64,000 bases of DNA from Endozoicomonas gorgoniicola. Its GTDB lineage: Bacteria; Pseudomonadota; Gammaproteobacteria; Pseudomonadales; Endozoicomonadaceae. The translations under genes and the position numbers were made by a program. The notes under the pieces were generated by a model. It made no database searches. It saw nothing but the letters and a program-made list of their open reading frames with translations, and was not told the DNA's origin. Of the stretch, positions 28,733-38,117 are shown piece by piece. Where the stretch lies: NCBI RefSeq assembly GCF_025562715.2, contig NZ_JAPFCC010000001.1, forward strand, positions 6,038,001-6,102,000, written 5' to 3'. Each line of letters starts with the position of its first letter. The first letter of the stretch is position 1.

Positions 28733-29998
28733 ATGAGAGTATATTATAGCCTGTATGGGCGCTTGCTGACGATGGAAGCGCTTTACAACGGATTCAAAAA
28801 GGTATGGAAAGCGAAAGGTGCGGCCGGAATAGATGGGCAGAGCCTGAGCGACTACGCCTCGAATCTGCGTGGGAATCTTGAACAGTTACTGCTTGAATTG
28901 CGGGAAAAGCGCTACAAACCGCTACCGGTAAAGCGTGTAGAAATCGACAAAGAAGACGGTGGAAAGCGTCTGCTGGGAATCCCCGCAGTAAAAGACCGAA
29001 TCGTCCAACAAGCACTTCTAAATATCCTGACCCCGATCTTTGATCCGGACTTCCACCCGTCCAGCTATGGGTACAGACCGAATCGAAGCTGCCATCAAGC
29101 CATTACCAAGGCGACCCTGTTCATACGAAAGTACGACAGACGCTGGGTGGTGGACATGGACTTGTCCAAATGCTTTGACCGACTCGACCACGAGTTAATT
29201 CTCAAGGCGTTCAGGCACAAAGTGGCAGATGGAAGCATCCTGAACCTGATCAGAATGTTCCTGAAAAGCGGGGTGATGGTTGGCTATCAACTGGAAGCCA
29301 CGGAAACAGGCAGTCCACAGGGCGGAGTGATCAGTCCCTTAATCTCAAACGTCTATCTTGATGCGTTTGATCAGGAAATGATGCGACGCAAGCACAGGAT
29401 TGTCCGCTATGCGGACGATATCCTGATTCTGTGTGGCTCCAAAGCAGCGGCAGAAAACGCTCTGAAAGTGGCGACCAAAGTACTGGAGCAAGACCTGAAA
29501 CTGACGGTCAACCAGAATAAAACACACATAGCCCATAGCGGCGAGGGTGTGAAATTTCTGGGAGTTGAAATCCTGAGCAGCTATACGCGCATACAGGAAA
29601 AGAAGCTCAACGCACTGAAAGCAAAGGTAAAGCGAATCACGAAAAGGAATCGGGGAACGAACCTTGAAGGAGTAATCCGAGAACTGAACCCTGTGATACG
29701 AGGATTTGCTAATTACTTCAGGATAGCGAACTGTAGTCGTGAATTAAAACGGCTGACAGGATGGATGAGGCGCAGGCTGAGATGTTTACAACTGAAACAG
29801 TGGAAGAAACCAGCGAAGCTGCATCGTCGGCTGAAGCAACTGGGTTACAAGCCACCATTTAAGTACATCAAAATGCGTTCATGGAGAAATGCGTGCAGTC
29901 CCCTGTCGCATTTAGCCATGCCGAACAACTGGTTCAATGAGATAAAGTTGTTCAATTTGGAAGGCGTTAAAACGGGCGTTCTTGCCCCTTATTGTTAA
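28733..29998 (+). CDS. ltrA: Group II intron reverse transcriptase/maturase, copy 1
   Basis: This 421-residue intron-encoded protein splices and mobilises its own intron. RT motifs are visible: GIPAVKDRIVQQAL, SYGYRPNRSCHQAI, VVDMDLSKCFDRLDH, GSPQGGVISP (residues 193-202) and the catalytic YADD at 226-229. The maturase (X) region follows (IRELNPVIRGFANYF). No C-terminal HNH endonuclease is present; the protein ends soon after domain X, so retrohoming would depend on other primers. The ATG at 28733 is used; a second ATG 13 codons later is possible. It is identical in translation to copy 2. Confidence 0.93.
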   Translation: MRVYYSLYGRLLTMEALYNGFKKVWKAKGAAGIDGQSLSDYASNLRGNLEQLLLELREKRYKPLPVKRVEIDKEDGGKRLLGIPAVKDRIVQQALLNILTPIFDPDFHPSSYGYRPNRSCHQAITKATLFIRKYDRRWVVDMDLSKCFDRLDHELILKAFRHKVADGSILNLIRMFLKSGVMVGYQLEATETGSPQGGVISPLISNVYLDAFDQEMMRRKHRIVRYADDILILCGSKAAAENALKVATKVLEQDLKLTVNQNKTHIAHSGEGVKFLGVEILSSYTRIQEKKLNALKAKVKRITKRNRGTNLEGVIRELNPVIRGFANYFRIANCSRELKRLTGWMRRRLRCLQLKQWKKPAKLHRRLKQLGYKPPFKYIKMRSWRNACSPLSHLAMPNNWFNEIKLFNLEGVKTGVLAPYC

Positions 29999-30014
29999 GG
30001 GATAGAGAGTGCAG

Positions 30015-30046
30015 GAGCCGTGTACGAGGTCCGTACGCACGGTTCT
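30015..30046 (+). ncRNA. Group II intron domain V, copy 1
   Basis: The sequence gagccgtgtacg...cgcacggttct folds into the conserved domain V hairpin, with the catalytic AGC triad at its 5' side. It supports an intact ribozyme. Confidence 0.85.
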
Positions 30047-30812
30047 GTGGGAAGGACGGGGCAATAGCCCCGCCTTACCTAATGTTTGCCCAGCGAAGCG
30101 GGCAAACCCGTCAGGCTGAAAGAAGCCTGAGCCGCCCCGACTGAGGGGAAGGCAATCTGAATGGCAAGGGCGTAACTGGCCAACGGTTGGGTCTGAAGGA
30201 AGCCATAGGAAGTCAGAGGTACACAGCGCAAGCGAACCTGATTCGGCAGGTTGGGAGCGGCAAGCGTGCGAAATAGCGCAAAGCCCGATACTCAGTCAGT
30301 CCCAACTCTGTGCTTGAGGGTGGCATTTCTGACAGGGAACCGTTTAGTAACTGGGGAAGCCTGGCATCAATCTCTGAATCTCAGGGGCTGTTATCGCAAG
30401 AGGAAACTCAAGGGTAACAGTGGTGTGAGGTGGCAGATGATCCTGTAGTAGTGATGAAATTCCGGCCTGTGAAGGCGGGTAACCGTTCGGAGGGCAAAAC
30501 CGGAATGACTACAGCCAGAGTGACTGTAGGGCATGTGTCGTCAAAAGCGGCAGATGTTGCGAAGGGGTGAAGCATTCTTAAAGAACAGTCAGACCGCAGG
30601 AATGATACTGTGAGCGCACAAGCTGCCTGACGAGGCAGGACATCTTTGGCTGGTGAGGTTGGGAACAATCCTGCTAAAAGAAAGAGCCGCGCTCGGGAGT
30701 AAAGGACAGGTAGCAGGTAGATTGCCTTGAGCCAGAACGCCTGTGAATGTCCATGAAGAATCCGGCCACAGTAGAAGGATGGCGCAATCTGTCTGTCGTG
30801 AGACAGTAACTG

Positions 30813-32078
30813 ATGAGAGTATATTATAGCCTGTATGGGCGCTTGCTGACGATGGAAGCGCTTTACAACGGATTCAAAAAGGTATGGAAAGCGAAAGGTG
30901 CGGCCGGAATAGATGGGCAGAGCCTGAGCGACTACGCCTCGAATCTGCGTGGGAATCTTGAACAGTTACTGCTTGAATTGCGGGAAAAGCGCTACAAACC
31001 GCTACCGGTAAAGCGTGTAGAAATCGACAAAGAAGACGGTGGAAAGCGTCTGCTGGGAATCCCCGCAGTAAAAGACCGAATCGTCCAACAAGCACTTCTA
31101 AATATCCTGACCCCGATCTTTGATCCGGACTTCCACCCGTCCAGCTATGGGTACAGACCGAATCGAAGCTGCCATCAAGCCATTACCAAGGCGACCCTGT
31201 TCATACGAAAGTACGACAGACGCTGGGTGGTGGACATGGACTTGTCCAAATGCTTTGACCGACTCGACCACGAGTTAATTCTCAAGGCGTTCAGGCACAA
31301 AGTGGCAGATGGAAGCATCCTGAACCTGATCAGAATGTTCCTGAAAAGCGGGGTGATGGTTGGCTATCAACTGGAAGCCACGGAAACAGGCAGTCCACAG
31401 GGCGGAGTGATCAGTCCCTTAATCTCAAACGTCTATCTTGATGCGTTTGATCAGGAAATGATGCGACGCAAGCACAGGATTGTCCGCTATGCGGACGATA
31501 TCCTGATTCTGTGTGGCTCCAAAGCAGCGGCAGAAAACGCTCTGAAAGTGGCGACCAAAGTACTGGAGCAAGACCTGAAACTGACGGTCAACCAGAATAA
31601 AACACACATAGCCCATAGCGGCGAGGGTGTGAAATTTCTGGGAGTTGAAATCCTGAGCAGCTATACGCGCATACAGGAAAAGAAGCTCAACGCACTGAAA
31701 GCAAAGGTAAAGCGAATCACGAAAAGGAATCGGGGAACGAACCTTGAAGGAGTAATCCGAGAACTGAACCCTGTGATACGAGGATTTGCTAATTACTTCA
31801 GGATAGCGAACTGTAGTCGTGAATTAAAACGGCTGACAGGATGGATGAGGCGCAGGCTGAGATGTTTACAACTGAAACAGTGGAAGAAACCAGCGAAGCT
31901 GCATCGTCGGCTGAAGCAACTGGGTTACAAGCCACCATTTAAGTACATCAAAATGCGTTCATGGAGAAATGCGTGCAGTCCCCTGTCGCATTTAGCCATG
32001 CCGAACAACTGGTTCAATGAGATAAAGTTGTTCAATTTGGAAGGCGTTAAAACGGGCGTTCTTGCCCCTTATTGTTAA
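30813..32078 (+). CDS. ltrA: Group II intron reverse transcriptase/maturase, copy 2
   Basis: A 421-residue protein with the same amino-acid sequence as the copy at 28733, including YADD at residues 226-229 and GSPQGGV. Both copies being intact points to recent insertion or to gene conversion between neighbours. Either protein could serve both introns. Confidence 0.93.
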   Translation: MRVYYSLYGRLLTMEALYNGFKKVWKAKGAAGIDGQSLSDYASNLRGNLEQLLLELREKRYKPLPVKRVEIDKEDGGKRLLGIPAVKDRIVQQALLNILTPIFDPDFHPSSYGYRPNRSCHQAITKATLFIRKYDRRWVVDMDLSKCFDRLDHELILKAFRHKVADGSILNLIRMFLKSGVMVGYQLEATETGSPQGGVISPLISNVYLDAFDQEMMRRKHRIVRYADDILILCGSKAAAENALKVATKVLEQDLKLTVNQNKTHIAHSGEGVKFLGVEILSSYTRIQEKKLNALKAKVKRITKRNRGTNLEGVIRELNPVIRGFANYFRIANCSRELKRLTGWMRRRLRCLQLKQWKKPAKLHRRLKQLGYKPPFKYIKMRSWRNACSPLSHLAMPNNWFNEIKLFNLEGVKTGVLAPYC

Positions 32079-32094
32079 GGGATAGAGAGTGCAG

Positions 32095-32126
32095 GAGCCG
32101 TGTACGAGGTCCGTACGCACGGTTCT
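32095..32126 (+). ncRNA. Group II intron domain V, copy 2
   Basis: The same catalytic hairpin as in copy 1, unchanged, 2,080 bases downstream. Confidence 0.85.
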
Positions 32127-32182
32127 GTGGGAAGGACGGGGCAATAGCCCCGCCTTACCTAATGTAAGTAAAAGAGTCATTG

Positions 32183-33136
32183 TTAGTATTGCCATGAAGG
32201 CAACGGCAGGCTGTTAACCTGCCTGTCTCTGTTATCTCTATCCCAGGTGGCTGGGTTTCCACAGTCTTCGTCCGGTCTGCACATACCAGTGAACCACTGG
32301 AAAGCAATCGCCAGCGAATGCGAGATAAGCATAATGGTATTGCCTGATGAATCCAGAGTTGTGGAAATGATTCCCATGGGCGACAGAAACAGAGAGCAGG
32401 CACCGGTGTGAGGTGTCGCAGCGAACTGCATAAGGGTGGTATTGTCAGCCTGATGAGTCACCGGGTGTAGTTTTCTCAGGTCGCCCGACGGGCCGTATCT
32501 GGAATACACCATATGGTTGAGTGGCTGCTGATCAGGCCTGTAAATGCTAAGGGCTCCAAGATGCTGGCTTGTAGTGATAGACGATGTGAAAAGGGATGAT
32601 GACTGTAAGCTGGTCAGCAGCCCTCTGCGAAAGCTGGTATCGAGCAGTCCACTCAAAACACCTGTGAAACTGTGTGCACCATCCAACCACAAAGGAGCGT
32701 GTGATAGCCGGGTGCTATCAAGGCAGGATGCCAGCTGGATGAGGTCTGACTGGCTATCAAGTGCCATGTGTTGAGAGGGGTAATTTCCTTCATGGGCGAG
32801 GTAGCCTGCCCCTCTTTCGTAATCGTAAACCCGAACGGTGCTTTCAGGTTGCAGGCGCCAGCCCAGTCGGCTGACTTGCCTGATGTCGGCACCAACGGCT
32901 GTGCTTCCCCCGGGGAAATCAATGGCACGCACCATCAGGGTGTTGCTGCCAGTAGCCAGTACACTGGTTCTGATCAGGGATTCAAGCTGAATGCCTGTTT
33001 GCTGAGAGGGGATTCGTGCCAGCCAGATCCAGCCGTTCAGCAGGCGTTGCAAAGAAGCTATTTCTGACTGTGAAAGCACTGGTGAAGGCAGCAATGAGAG
33101 CGCAAGGAAAATAATGAGAACATGCTTTTTTAACAT
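32183..33136 (-). CDS. Hypothetical exported protein
   Basis: A 317-residue protein with a strong signal peptide (MLKKHVLIIFLALSLLPSPVLS/Q). The mature part is rich in Ser, Leu and Gln and has a Cys pair near the C-terminus (CRPDEDCGN). I do not recognise a domain. Its stop codon is only 19 bases from the end of intron copy 2. It is probably a lineage-specific periplasmic or secreted protein; the absence of a lipobox or barrel pattern argues against an outer-membrane location. Confidence 0.65.
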   Translation of the reverse strand: MLKKHVLIIFLALSLLPSPVLSQSEIASLQRLLNGWIWLARIPSQQTGIQLESLIRTSVLATGSNTLMVRAIDFPGGSTAVGADIRQVSRLGWRLQPESTVRVYDYERGAGYLAHEGNYPSQHMALDSQSDLIQLASCLDSTRLSHAPLWLDGAHSFTGVLSGLLDTSFRRGLLTSLQSSSLFTSSITTSQHLGALSIYRPDQQPLNHMVYSRYGPSGDLRKLHPVTHQADNTTLMQFAATPHTGACSLFLSPMGIISTTLDSSGNTIMLISHSLAIAFQWFTGMCRPDEDCGNPATWDRDNRDRQVNSLPLPSWQY

Positions 33137-33349
33137 TTCTGGAACGTCTCTGTTCTGATTTAATCATTCTTTACAGGTTCTTCAGGCAAGCTTAGTGTTC
33201 ATCCGGCATTCGTCCACTTTGATTTGCGTGCGTTGAGGTTTAGTGGTTTTCTCTGTCGCTTTGACTTCTACTGAGCAGGTTTTCAGGGTATGTTTTAAGA
33301 ATGGTTGACTTGACAGTTTGTGACCATAGTCGCATTTGAAGGAATACCC

Positions 33350-34312
33350 ATGCATACGCTCTACCCTGCCATCAAACCTTACACCACCCATTTTCTGAAA
33401 GTGGATAAGCTTCATGAACTGTATGTAGAAGAAAGTGGTAGCCCGAATGGCATTCCGGTTCTGTTTATTCATGGTGGTCCCGGGGCAGGGAGTACAGAAA
33501 AGTCCCGGCGCTTTTTTGATCCGGAAAAATACCGAATTATTGTTTTCGACCAGCGCGGCTGTGGCCATTCCAGACCGCACCTGGAACTGAAAGACAACAC
33601 CACTCAGCATCTGGTTGAGGATATTGAAAAGATTCGCACCTTTCTCAAAGTAGACAGCTGGGTGCTGTTTGGGGGTTCCTGGGGATCGACTCTGGCACTG
33701 GTCTATGCCCAGGCTCATCCGGCAAAGGTCAGAGGGTTGATTCTGCGCGGTATCTTTCTTGCCCGGCAGCAGGATCAGGACTGGCTTTACAAGCCTGATG
33801 GTGCCGCCCGAATTTTTCCTGACCACTGGGCGCATTTCGTAGAGATTATTCCTGAAGAAGAACGCGGCGATATGCTGAAAGCGTATCATCGTCGTTTAAT
33901 GGGGGACAACGAACTGGCCCGCATGAATGCCGCCAAACACTGGTCTCTCTGGGAAGGCAGAATCAGTTCACTGAGACCCAGCCAGGAGATGGAAGATGAA
34001 GCGGCTGACCCACACTTCGCTATGGCTATAGCACGCATTGAAGCCCACTACTTTGTTAATGACGCCTTTCTTAAACCGGAGCAGATCATCAGTAACATGG
34101 GGCTGATTGACCAGATTCCCGGCATTATCATTCATGGTCGTTACGATATGGTCTGCCCACTGGATAACGCAGCTGAACTCGCCAGATGCTGGACGCAGGC
34201 CGAGTTGCTGGTCATCCGGGATGCCGGTCATGCTGCCGGTGAAGCATCTATTACCGATGCCCTGGTGCGCGCTTCGGACAAGTTTGCCCGCCAGTTTGAG
34301 GAGCCAGCCTGA
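33350..34312 (+). CDS. pip: Proline iminopeptidase (prolyl aminopeptidase)
   Basis: This 320-residue alpha/beta-hydrolase removes N-terminal proline from peptides in the cytoplasm. The catalytic triad is predicted as Ser110 (GGSWGS), Asp266 (GRYDMVCP) and His294 (DAGHAAGE). The oxyanion motif HGGPGAG and FDQRGCGHSRPH are typical of peptidase family S33. I start at the ATG at 33350 because AAGGA precedes it; ten further upstream codons are open but not family-like. In Pseudomonas pip sits directly before dtd; here one orphan gene lies between. Confidence 0.93.
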   Translation: MHTLYPAIKPYTTHFLKVDKLHELYVEESGSPNGIPVLFIHGGPGAGSTEKSRRFFDPEKYRIIVFDQRGCGHSRPHLELKDNTTQHLVEDIEKIRTFLKVDSWVLFGGSWGSTLALVYAQAHPAKVRGLILRGIFLARQQDQDWLYKPDGAARIFPDHWAHFVEIIPEEERGDMLKAYHRRLMGDNELARMNAAKHWSLWEGRISSLRPSQEMEDEAADPHFAMAIARIEAHYFVNDAFLKPEQIISNMGLIDQIPGIIIHGRYDMVCPLDNAAELARCWTQAELLVIRDAGHAAGEASITDALVRASDKFARQFEEPA

Positions 34313-34509
34313 ACGTTTAAAAACAGCAAGCGTACGGCCTTCGCTAAAACAGGGATATTGACCAGACTTGGCTAAACTCTTCTCTCGTTGCCACATTTCA
34401 GGTTCTCTGGAGTTACCTGATCAGAGTGGCAACATTGAGAACTGCGTTGAACTCGTAATAGACGTTCGACTAAAGAAAAGCTGAGAGTTAGGTTTAAGGT
34501 GGCTTGTTC

Positions 34510-35532
34510 ATGAAATTGTCCCGAAAAAGCAAATGGCTGCTGCTTCTGCTTGCTATGCCTTGTACTACGGCATTAGCACAGTCAGATACAGGGTTGCACT
34601 ACAATATGGTGTTTGAGACACCAGAAGTTACGATTGCAGCAGGTGTTTCGCATGATTTAACAGCGACATTTTTTATTGAGAATTCATACGGAGATAAGAA
34701 TGCCAAGAAGCTGGGAACTATTTTTCCTGCTTCGGATAATTGCATTTACACAAAATATCAGAAATGGCCAAGCCTCATCACGAAGCGGGAGAGCTGCAGC
34801 TCTCTGGGGTCCTGGCTGGATGGAGGAAATAGTTTGCAGACGGGTCTGCAGCAGAATTATACGGAACTTCTTTCTCCGCCTTTACAGGGCTCCCTCAACA
34901 TTTATTTCGGTGCGTTGGAGGTGAAATTGTCTCCAGTCAGGGCAGGGCATAAACTGTCTCACAAAAAGCACAAAAGTAAATCCGGGGCAGTTGCTACTAC
35001 TTCTCCGCCTTATATTCCCGAGGGAGAAGTGACCAGTGATACCGGGGCTGGTGGGTATGAAATACTGGAGGTTATTTCATGCGATAAGAGGGAAGAGGTA
35101 AACCCCGGTAGTACTCCTTGTAAAACCGGGGCCTGGTTAGATATTGGAACCATTGCGTGGCACGGAAACTTACAAACAAGAAAGCTGAAGATAAATGTTG
35201 ATAGCCTGGATGATGGAGGGATGATTCTGACTTTTTATGATTTCCGTAAAAAAATACACGGGCTCAATATTTATACTTACGACTTCAGGGAAAAATCCAG
35301 GGATCAGCAATACAAGGATTTGAGGATTGTCGTTAAAAATAATATACCGACTGTCAGCACGAGTAAGGGTGTTTCAGGAAATTACACTGGAAATCATACG
35401 GGGAATGTCACGGAAATTTACAATGCTACTTCAGCGGAGTATAACAACGCGGGTACCCATGGTAGCGCCAAAAGTCTTCAGGAACTGCTCGCCGGGATTT
35501 TTTTGTGGCTGGAGATTCCAGTCGGCTTTTGA
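34510..35532 (+). CDS. Hypothetical exported protein with NxT cluster
   Basis: A 340-residue protein with a signal peptide ([18 protein letters not shown], then TTALA/Q). I chose the ATG at 34510, eight bases after AAGGTGG; a TTG two codons earlier is less likely. Cys residues are spread as likely disulfide pairs. The segment around residues 294-313 carries four N-x-T motifs (NYT, NHT, NVT, NAT) in a short stretch. The C-terminus is hydrophobic ([15 protein letters not shown]), perhaps a membrane anchor. No family is recognised. It is inserted between pip and dtd. Confidence 0.65.
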   Translation: MKLSRKSKWLLLLLAMPCTTALAQSDTGLHYNMVFETPEVTIAAGVSHDLTATFFIENSYGDKNAKKLGTIFPASDNCIYTKYQKWPSLITKRESCSSLGSWLDGGNSLQTGLQQNYTELLSPPLQGSLNIYFGALEVKLSPVRAGHKLSHKKHKSKSGAVATTSPPYIPEGEVTSDTGAGGYEILEVISCDKREEVNPGSTPCKTGAWLDIGTIAWHGNLQTRKLKINVDSLDDGGMILTFYDFRKKIHGLNIYTYDFREKSRDQQYKDLRIVVKNNIPTVSTSKGVSGNYTGNHTGNVTEIYNATSAEYNNAGTHGSAKSLQELLAGIFLWLEIPVGF

Positions 35533-35561
35533 ATACAGTAATTAATGGAGTAAGTTCGATT

Positions 35562-35999
35562 ATGCGCGGACTCATTCAGAGAGTTCAGTTTGCGAGTGTA
35601 AATGTTGATGGTGAAACGGTCGGCGAGATTGGTGAAGGTCTGTTATTGTTCCTGGGCATAGAGAAAGACGACGATCAGGCCAAAGCCGATAAATTGTTAG
35701 AAAAGGTGCTGAAGTATCGCGTGTTTTCGGATGAACAGGGCAGGATGAATCTGGGACTGAAAGACTCTGGTGGTGGTTTGCTGGTGGTGTCTCAGTTCAC
35801 GCTGGTGGCAGACACCCGCAAGGGATTGCGACCGGGTTTCAGCTCAGGGGCCAGCCCGGAACATGGAGAGGCAATGTACGATTATTTTGTCAGCCGTGCA
35901 AAAGCTCTGCATGCCGATGTAGCAACGGGGCAATTTGCTGCCGATATGAAAGTTTCCCTTCTGAATGATGGTCCGGTGACGTTTAATCTGAGCGTGTGA
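35562..35999 (+). CDS. dtd: D-aminoacyl-tRNA deacylase
   Basis: This 145-residue enzyme removes D-amino acids mis-attached to tRNA. The start [13 protein letters not shown] (ATG 35562, GGAG upstream) and the motifs [13 protein letters not shown] (cross-subunit SQFTL) and [13 protein letters not shown] (the NxGPVT motif with Gly-cisPro) are diagnostic. Nineteen more codons upstream are open but overlap the preceding gene. It is convergent with argS, with a bidirectional terminator between. Confidence 0.95.
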   Translation: MRGLIQRVQFASVNVDGETVGEIGEGLLLFLGIEKDDDQAKADKLLEKVLKYRVFSDEQGRMNLGLKDSGGGLLVVSQFTLVADTRKGLRPGFSSGASPEHGEAMYDYFVSRAKALHADVATGQFAADMKVSLLNDGPVTFNLSV

Positions 36000-36012
36000 A
36001 CATCTTTGAACG

Positions 36013-36046
36013 AAAAAAATACCGGTCAGCTAACCGGTATTTTTTT
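36013..36046. terminator. Bidirectional terminator between dtd and argS
   Basis: aaaaaaataccggt (36013-36026) pairs with accggtatttttt (36033-36045), giving T runs in both directions. Confidence 0.9.
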
Positions 36047-36081
36047 CGATAGACGACTACTACTCGATAGACAACTACTAC
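36046..36081 (+). repeat. 18-base imperfect tandem duplication at the argS stop
   Basis: tcgatagacgactactac (36046-36063) is repeated as tcgatagacaactactac (36064-36081) with one mismatch. The second copy contains the argS stop codon (36078-36080), so the duplication is of the 3' edge of argS. It is probably a replication slippage product. Confidence 0.8.
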
Positions 36082-37823
36082 ATTTGCTCGACAGTCTCAA
36101 TACCCAGCAGGTCGAGACCCTGCTTAATGGTTCTGGCAGTCAGGGAACACAGTTGCAGGCGGGAGTTCTTCAGTTCTTCAGAAACGCCTTCCTTGTTCAC
36201 CGGGCAGGCTTCGTAGAAGCTCATAAAGGCTCCGGACAACTCGTACAGGTAACCACAGACAATGTGTGGCATGCCTTCACGGGCTGCCTGCTCAACAGTT
36301 TCACTAAAGCGTGCCAGCTTCAGGGACAGTTCACGTTCGGTGGCTTCACCAATGACGATATCGCCCTGCAGGTCAGACTCGCTGAGACCCGCCTTACGGA
36401 AGATGCTCTGCACACGGGTGTAAGCGTACAGCATGTAAGGAGCAGTGTTGCCCTCGAAGGCCAGCATGTTGTCCCAGTCGAACACATAGTCGCTGGTACG
36501 GTTCTTGGACAGGTCAGCGTATTTCACAGAACCCATTGCCACCGCTTTGATCACGTTGACTTTCTGTTCTTCGCTCAGGTCGCTGTCCTTGCTGGCGATC
36601 AGGCGGGCGGCACGCTCTTCGGCTTCGTTCAGCAGGTCAACCAGTTTAATGGTGGTGCCTGCACGAGTTTTGAACGGCTTGCCGTCTTTGCCCAGCATCA
36701 TGCCGAATGCGTGATGCTCCAGCTGTACGTCTTCTGTCGCAAAGCCTGCCTTGCGGGCAATGGTGTAAACCTGTTCGAAGTGCTGACCCTGACGGGCATC
36801 GACATAATAAAGCACACGGTCAGCGTTCAGGGTGTGAACTCGGTGACGGATAGCCGCAAGGTCGGTGGTGGAGTACAGGAAGCCACCACCGGACTTCTCG
36901 ACGATCACGCCCATTGGGTCGCCATCTTTGTTTTTGAACTCATCCAGAAAGACCACTTTGGCACCCTGGTCTTCACTCAGCAGGCCTTTGCTGTCCAGTG
37001 CCTTGATGATCACTGGCAGGCTGTCATTGTATGCGCTTTCGCCCATCACATCACCCGGGGTCAGGGACACGTTAAGGCGCTCATAGACTTCCTGGTTGTG
37101 AGACAGGGTAACGTCGACCAGTCGTTTCCACAGTTTCTTGAAATGCGCTTCACCCGCCTGCAGGCGAACAACGTAGTCACGGGCTTTTGCAGCAAATGCC
37201 CCGTCTTCGTCAAAGCGCTTTTTGGCAGCCTTATAGAAGGTTTCCAGGTCAGACAGTTCCATATCCATGGCTTCTTCCTGGTTGCTCTGTTCGAGCTCTT
37301 CCAGGTGAGCAATCAGCATACCAAACTGGGTACCCCAGTCGCCCAGATGGTTCTGGCGAATGACCTTGTGACCCAGAAACTCCAGGGTACGGGCGGTAGA
37401 ATCACCGATGATAGTAGAACGCAGGTGGCCTACATGCATCTCTTTGGCAACGTTAGGGGCAGAGTAGTCAACAATAACAGTGTGCGGATTTTCTACCTTC
37501 TCGACACCAATGCGCTCATCAGACACGGCTGCGCGCAAACCTTTAGCCAGAAACTCTGGTGCCAGGTAAATGTTGATAAAGCCCGGACCGGCAATTTCGG
37601 TTTTGTCTGCGATACCGTCCAGATCCAGATGATCAACAACGGTCTGAGCCAGGTCACGGGGTTTCTGACCCATTTTCCTGGCAGCTGCCATTACCGCATT
37701 GCACTGGTAGTCGCCAAAGTTAGCGCGGGCGCTTGGACGTACCATGGCAGGCGTGTCTTCTGGAGCACCGGCGGCGTTCAGCGCCTTGATGACTCTGTCT
37801 TCAAGCAGCTTGAGAATATTCAT
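36078..37823 (-). CDS. argS: Arginyl-tRNA synthetase
   Basis: This 581-residue class I synthetase charges tRNA-Arg. The HIGH-type motif is HVGH (residues 130-133) in [21 protein letters not shown]. The N-terminal Arg-tRNA-synthetase domain (residues 1-100) and the C-terminal anticodon-binding DALR domain (from about 460) are complete. Its length equals that of E. coli ArgS. It is divergent from the SPOR-hslVU row, an arrangement shared with Pseudomonas. A long antisense frame over it is a codon-bias shadow. Confidence 0.96.
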   Translation of the reverse strand: MNILKLLEDRVIKALNAAGAPEDTPAMVRPSARANFGDYQCNAVMAAARKMGQKPRDLAQTVVDHLDLDGIADKTEIAGPGFINIYLAPEFLAKGLRAAVSDERIGVEKVENPHTVIVDYSAPNVAKEMHVGHLRSTIIGDSTARTLEFLGHKVIRQNHLGDWGTQFGMLIAHLEELEQSNQEEAMDMELSDLETFYKAAKKRFDEDGAFAAKARDYVVRLQAGEAHFKKLWKRLVDVTLSHNQEVYERLNVSLTPGDVMGESAYNDSLPVIIKALDSKGLLSEDQGAKVVFLDEFKNKDGDPMGVIVEKSGGGFLYSTTDLAAIRHRVHTLNADRVLYYVDARQGQHFEQVYTIARKAGFATEDVQLEHHAFGMMLGKDGKPFKTRAGTTIKLVDLLNEAEERAARLIASKDSDLSEEQKVNVIKAVAMGSVKYADLSKNRTSDYVFDWDNMLAFEGNTAPYMLYAYTRVQSIFRKAGLSESDLQGDIVIGEATERELSLKLARFSETVEQAAREGMPHIVCGYLYELSGAFMSFYEACPVNKEGVSEELKNSRLQLCSLTARTIKQGLDLLGIETVEQM

Positions 37824-38117
37824 GGATGAGTCCTTGATGTGAAACTCGTGTCAATTTTACTTCGATAACCTTCCCGGCCATCGACAGTCGTTATGTGGGA
37901 GTTGCTCTCAGTTGGTTCCCTGAAAAGGTTCGCCCGGAAGAAGAAAGCAGGGCGGGATTACAGGGGGGAATGAGGGCGATCTTGGCTGTAAATGCTAGCG
38001 AAAATAGCGCGTTTAAACAACATACATTGACCTGTGAGGCTTGACCTGATGCTGGTTCCAGCGGTGATAATAGGGGCTGAGTGACTCCGTAAGATTGAAG
38101 ATTGGAATGTCAGCCGA

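Larger units (their letters stand above)
28004..30083 (+). mobile_element. Group II intron, copy 1 (2,080 bases)
   Basis: A self-splicing retroelement: structured 5' RNA (starting gtttgccc...gggcaaac), a reverse transcriptase ORF, then domain V (30015-30046) and a domain VI hairpin (about 30050-30080), ending ctaat. The boundaries follow from comparison with the adjacent second copy: identity begins at 28004/30084 and ends at 30083/32163. The insertion point directly behind a terminator T run and an RT without endonuclease domain resemble bacterial class C introns, but I did not assign the class from RNA structure. I noticed one base difference from copy 2 (G at 28254, A at 30334). Confidence 0.9.
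30084..32163 (+). mobile_element. Group II intron, copy 2 (2,080 bases), tandem to copy 1
   Basis: A second, nearly identical intron starts at the base after the first one ends. The exact offset is 2,080 bases throughout. It ends ctaat at 32163, followed by gtaagtaaaag of the flanking DNA. Because copy 1 touches the terminator, copy 1 is probably the later insertion into the same target and copy 2 the older one, which lost its own 5' exon. This order is an inference. Confidence 0.9.

Noticed and set aside
28733..32078. Reverse transcriptases as a retron, DGR or CRISPR-associated RT
   Set aside because: Domain V and VI RNA, a maturase region and exact 2,080-base units identify group II introns. 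No variable repeat, msr/msd or cas genes are present.
36006..37829. 607-codon open frame on the plus strand opposite argS
   Set aside because: It lies fully antisense to argS, has no recognisable domains and arises from the codon bias of argS. Its sequence is rich in Phe, Val, His and Gln, as shadows usually are.
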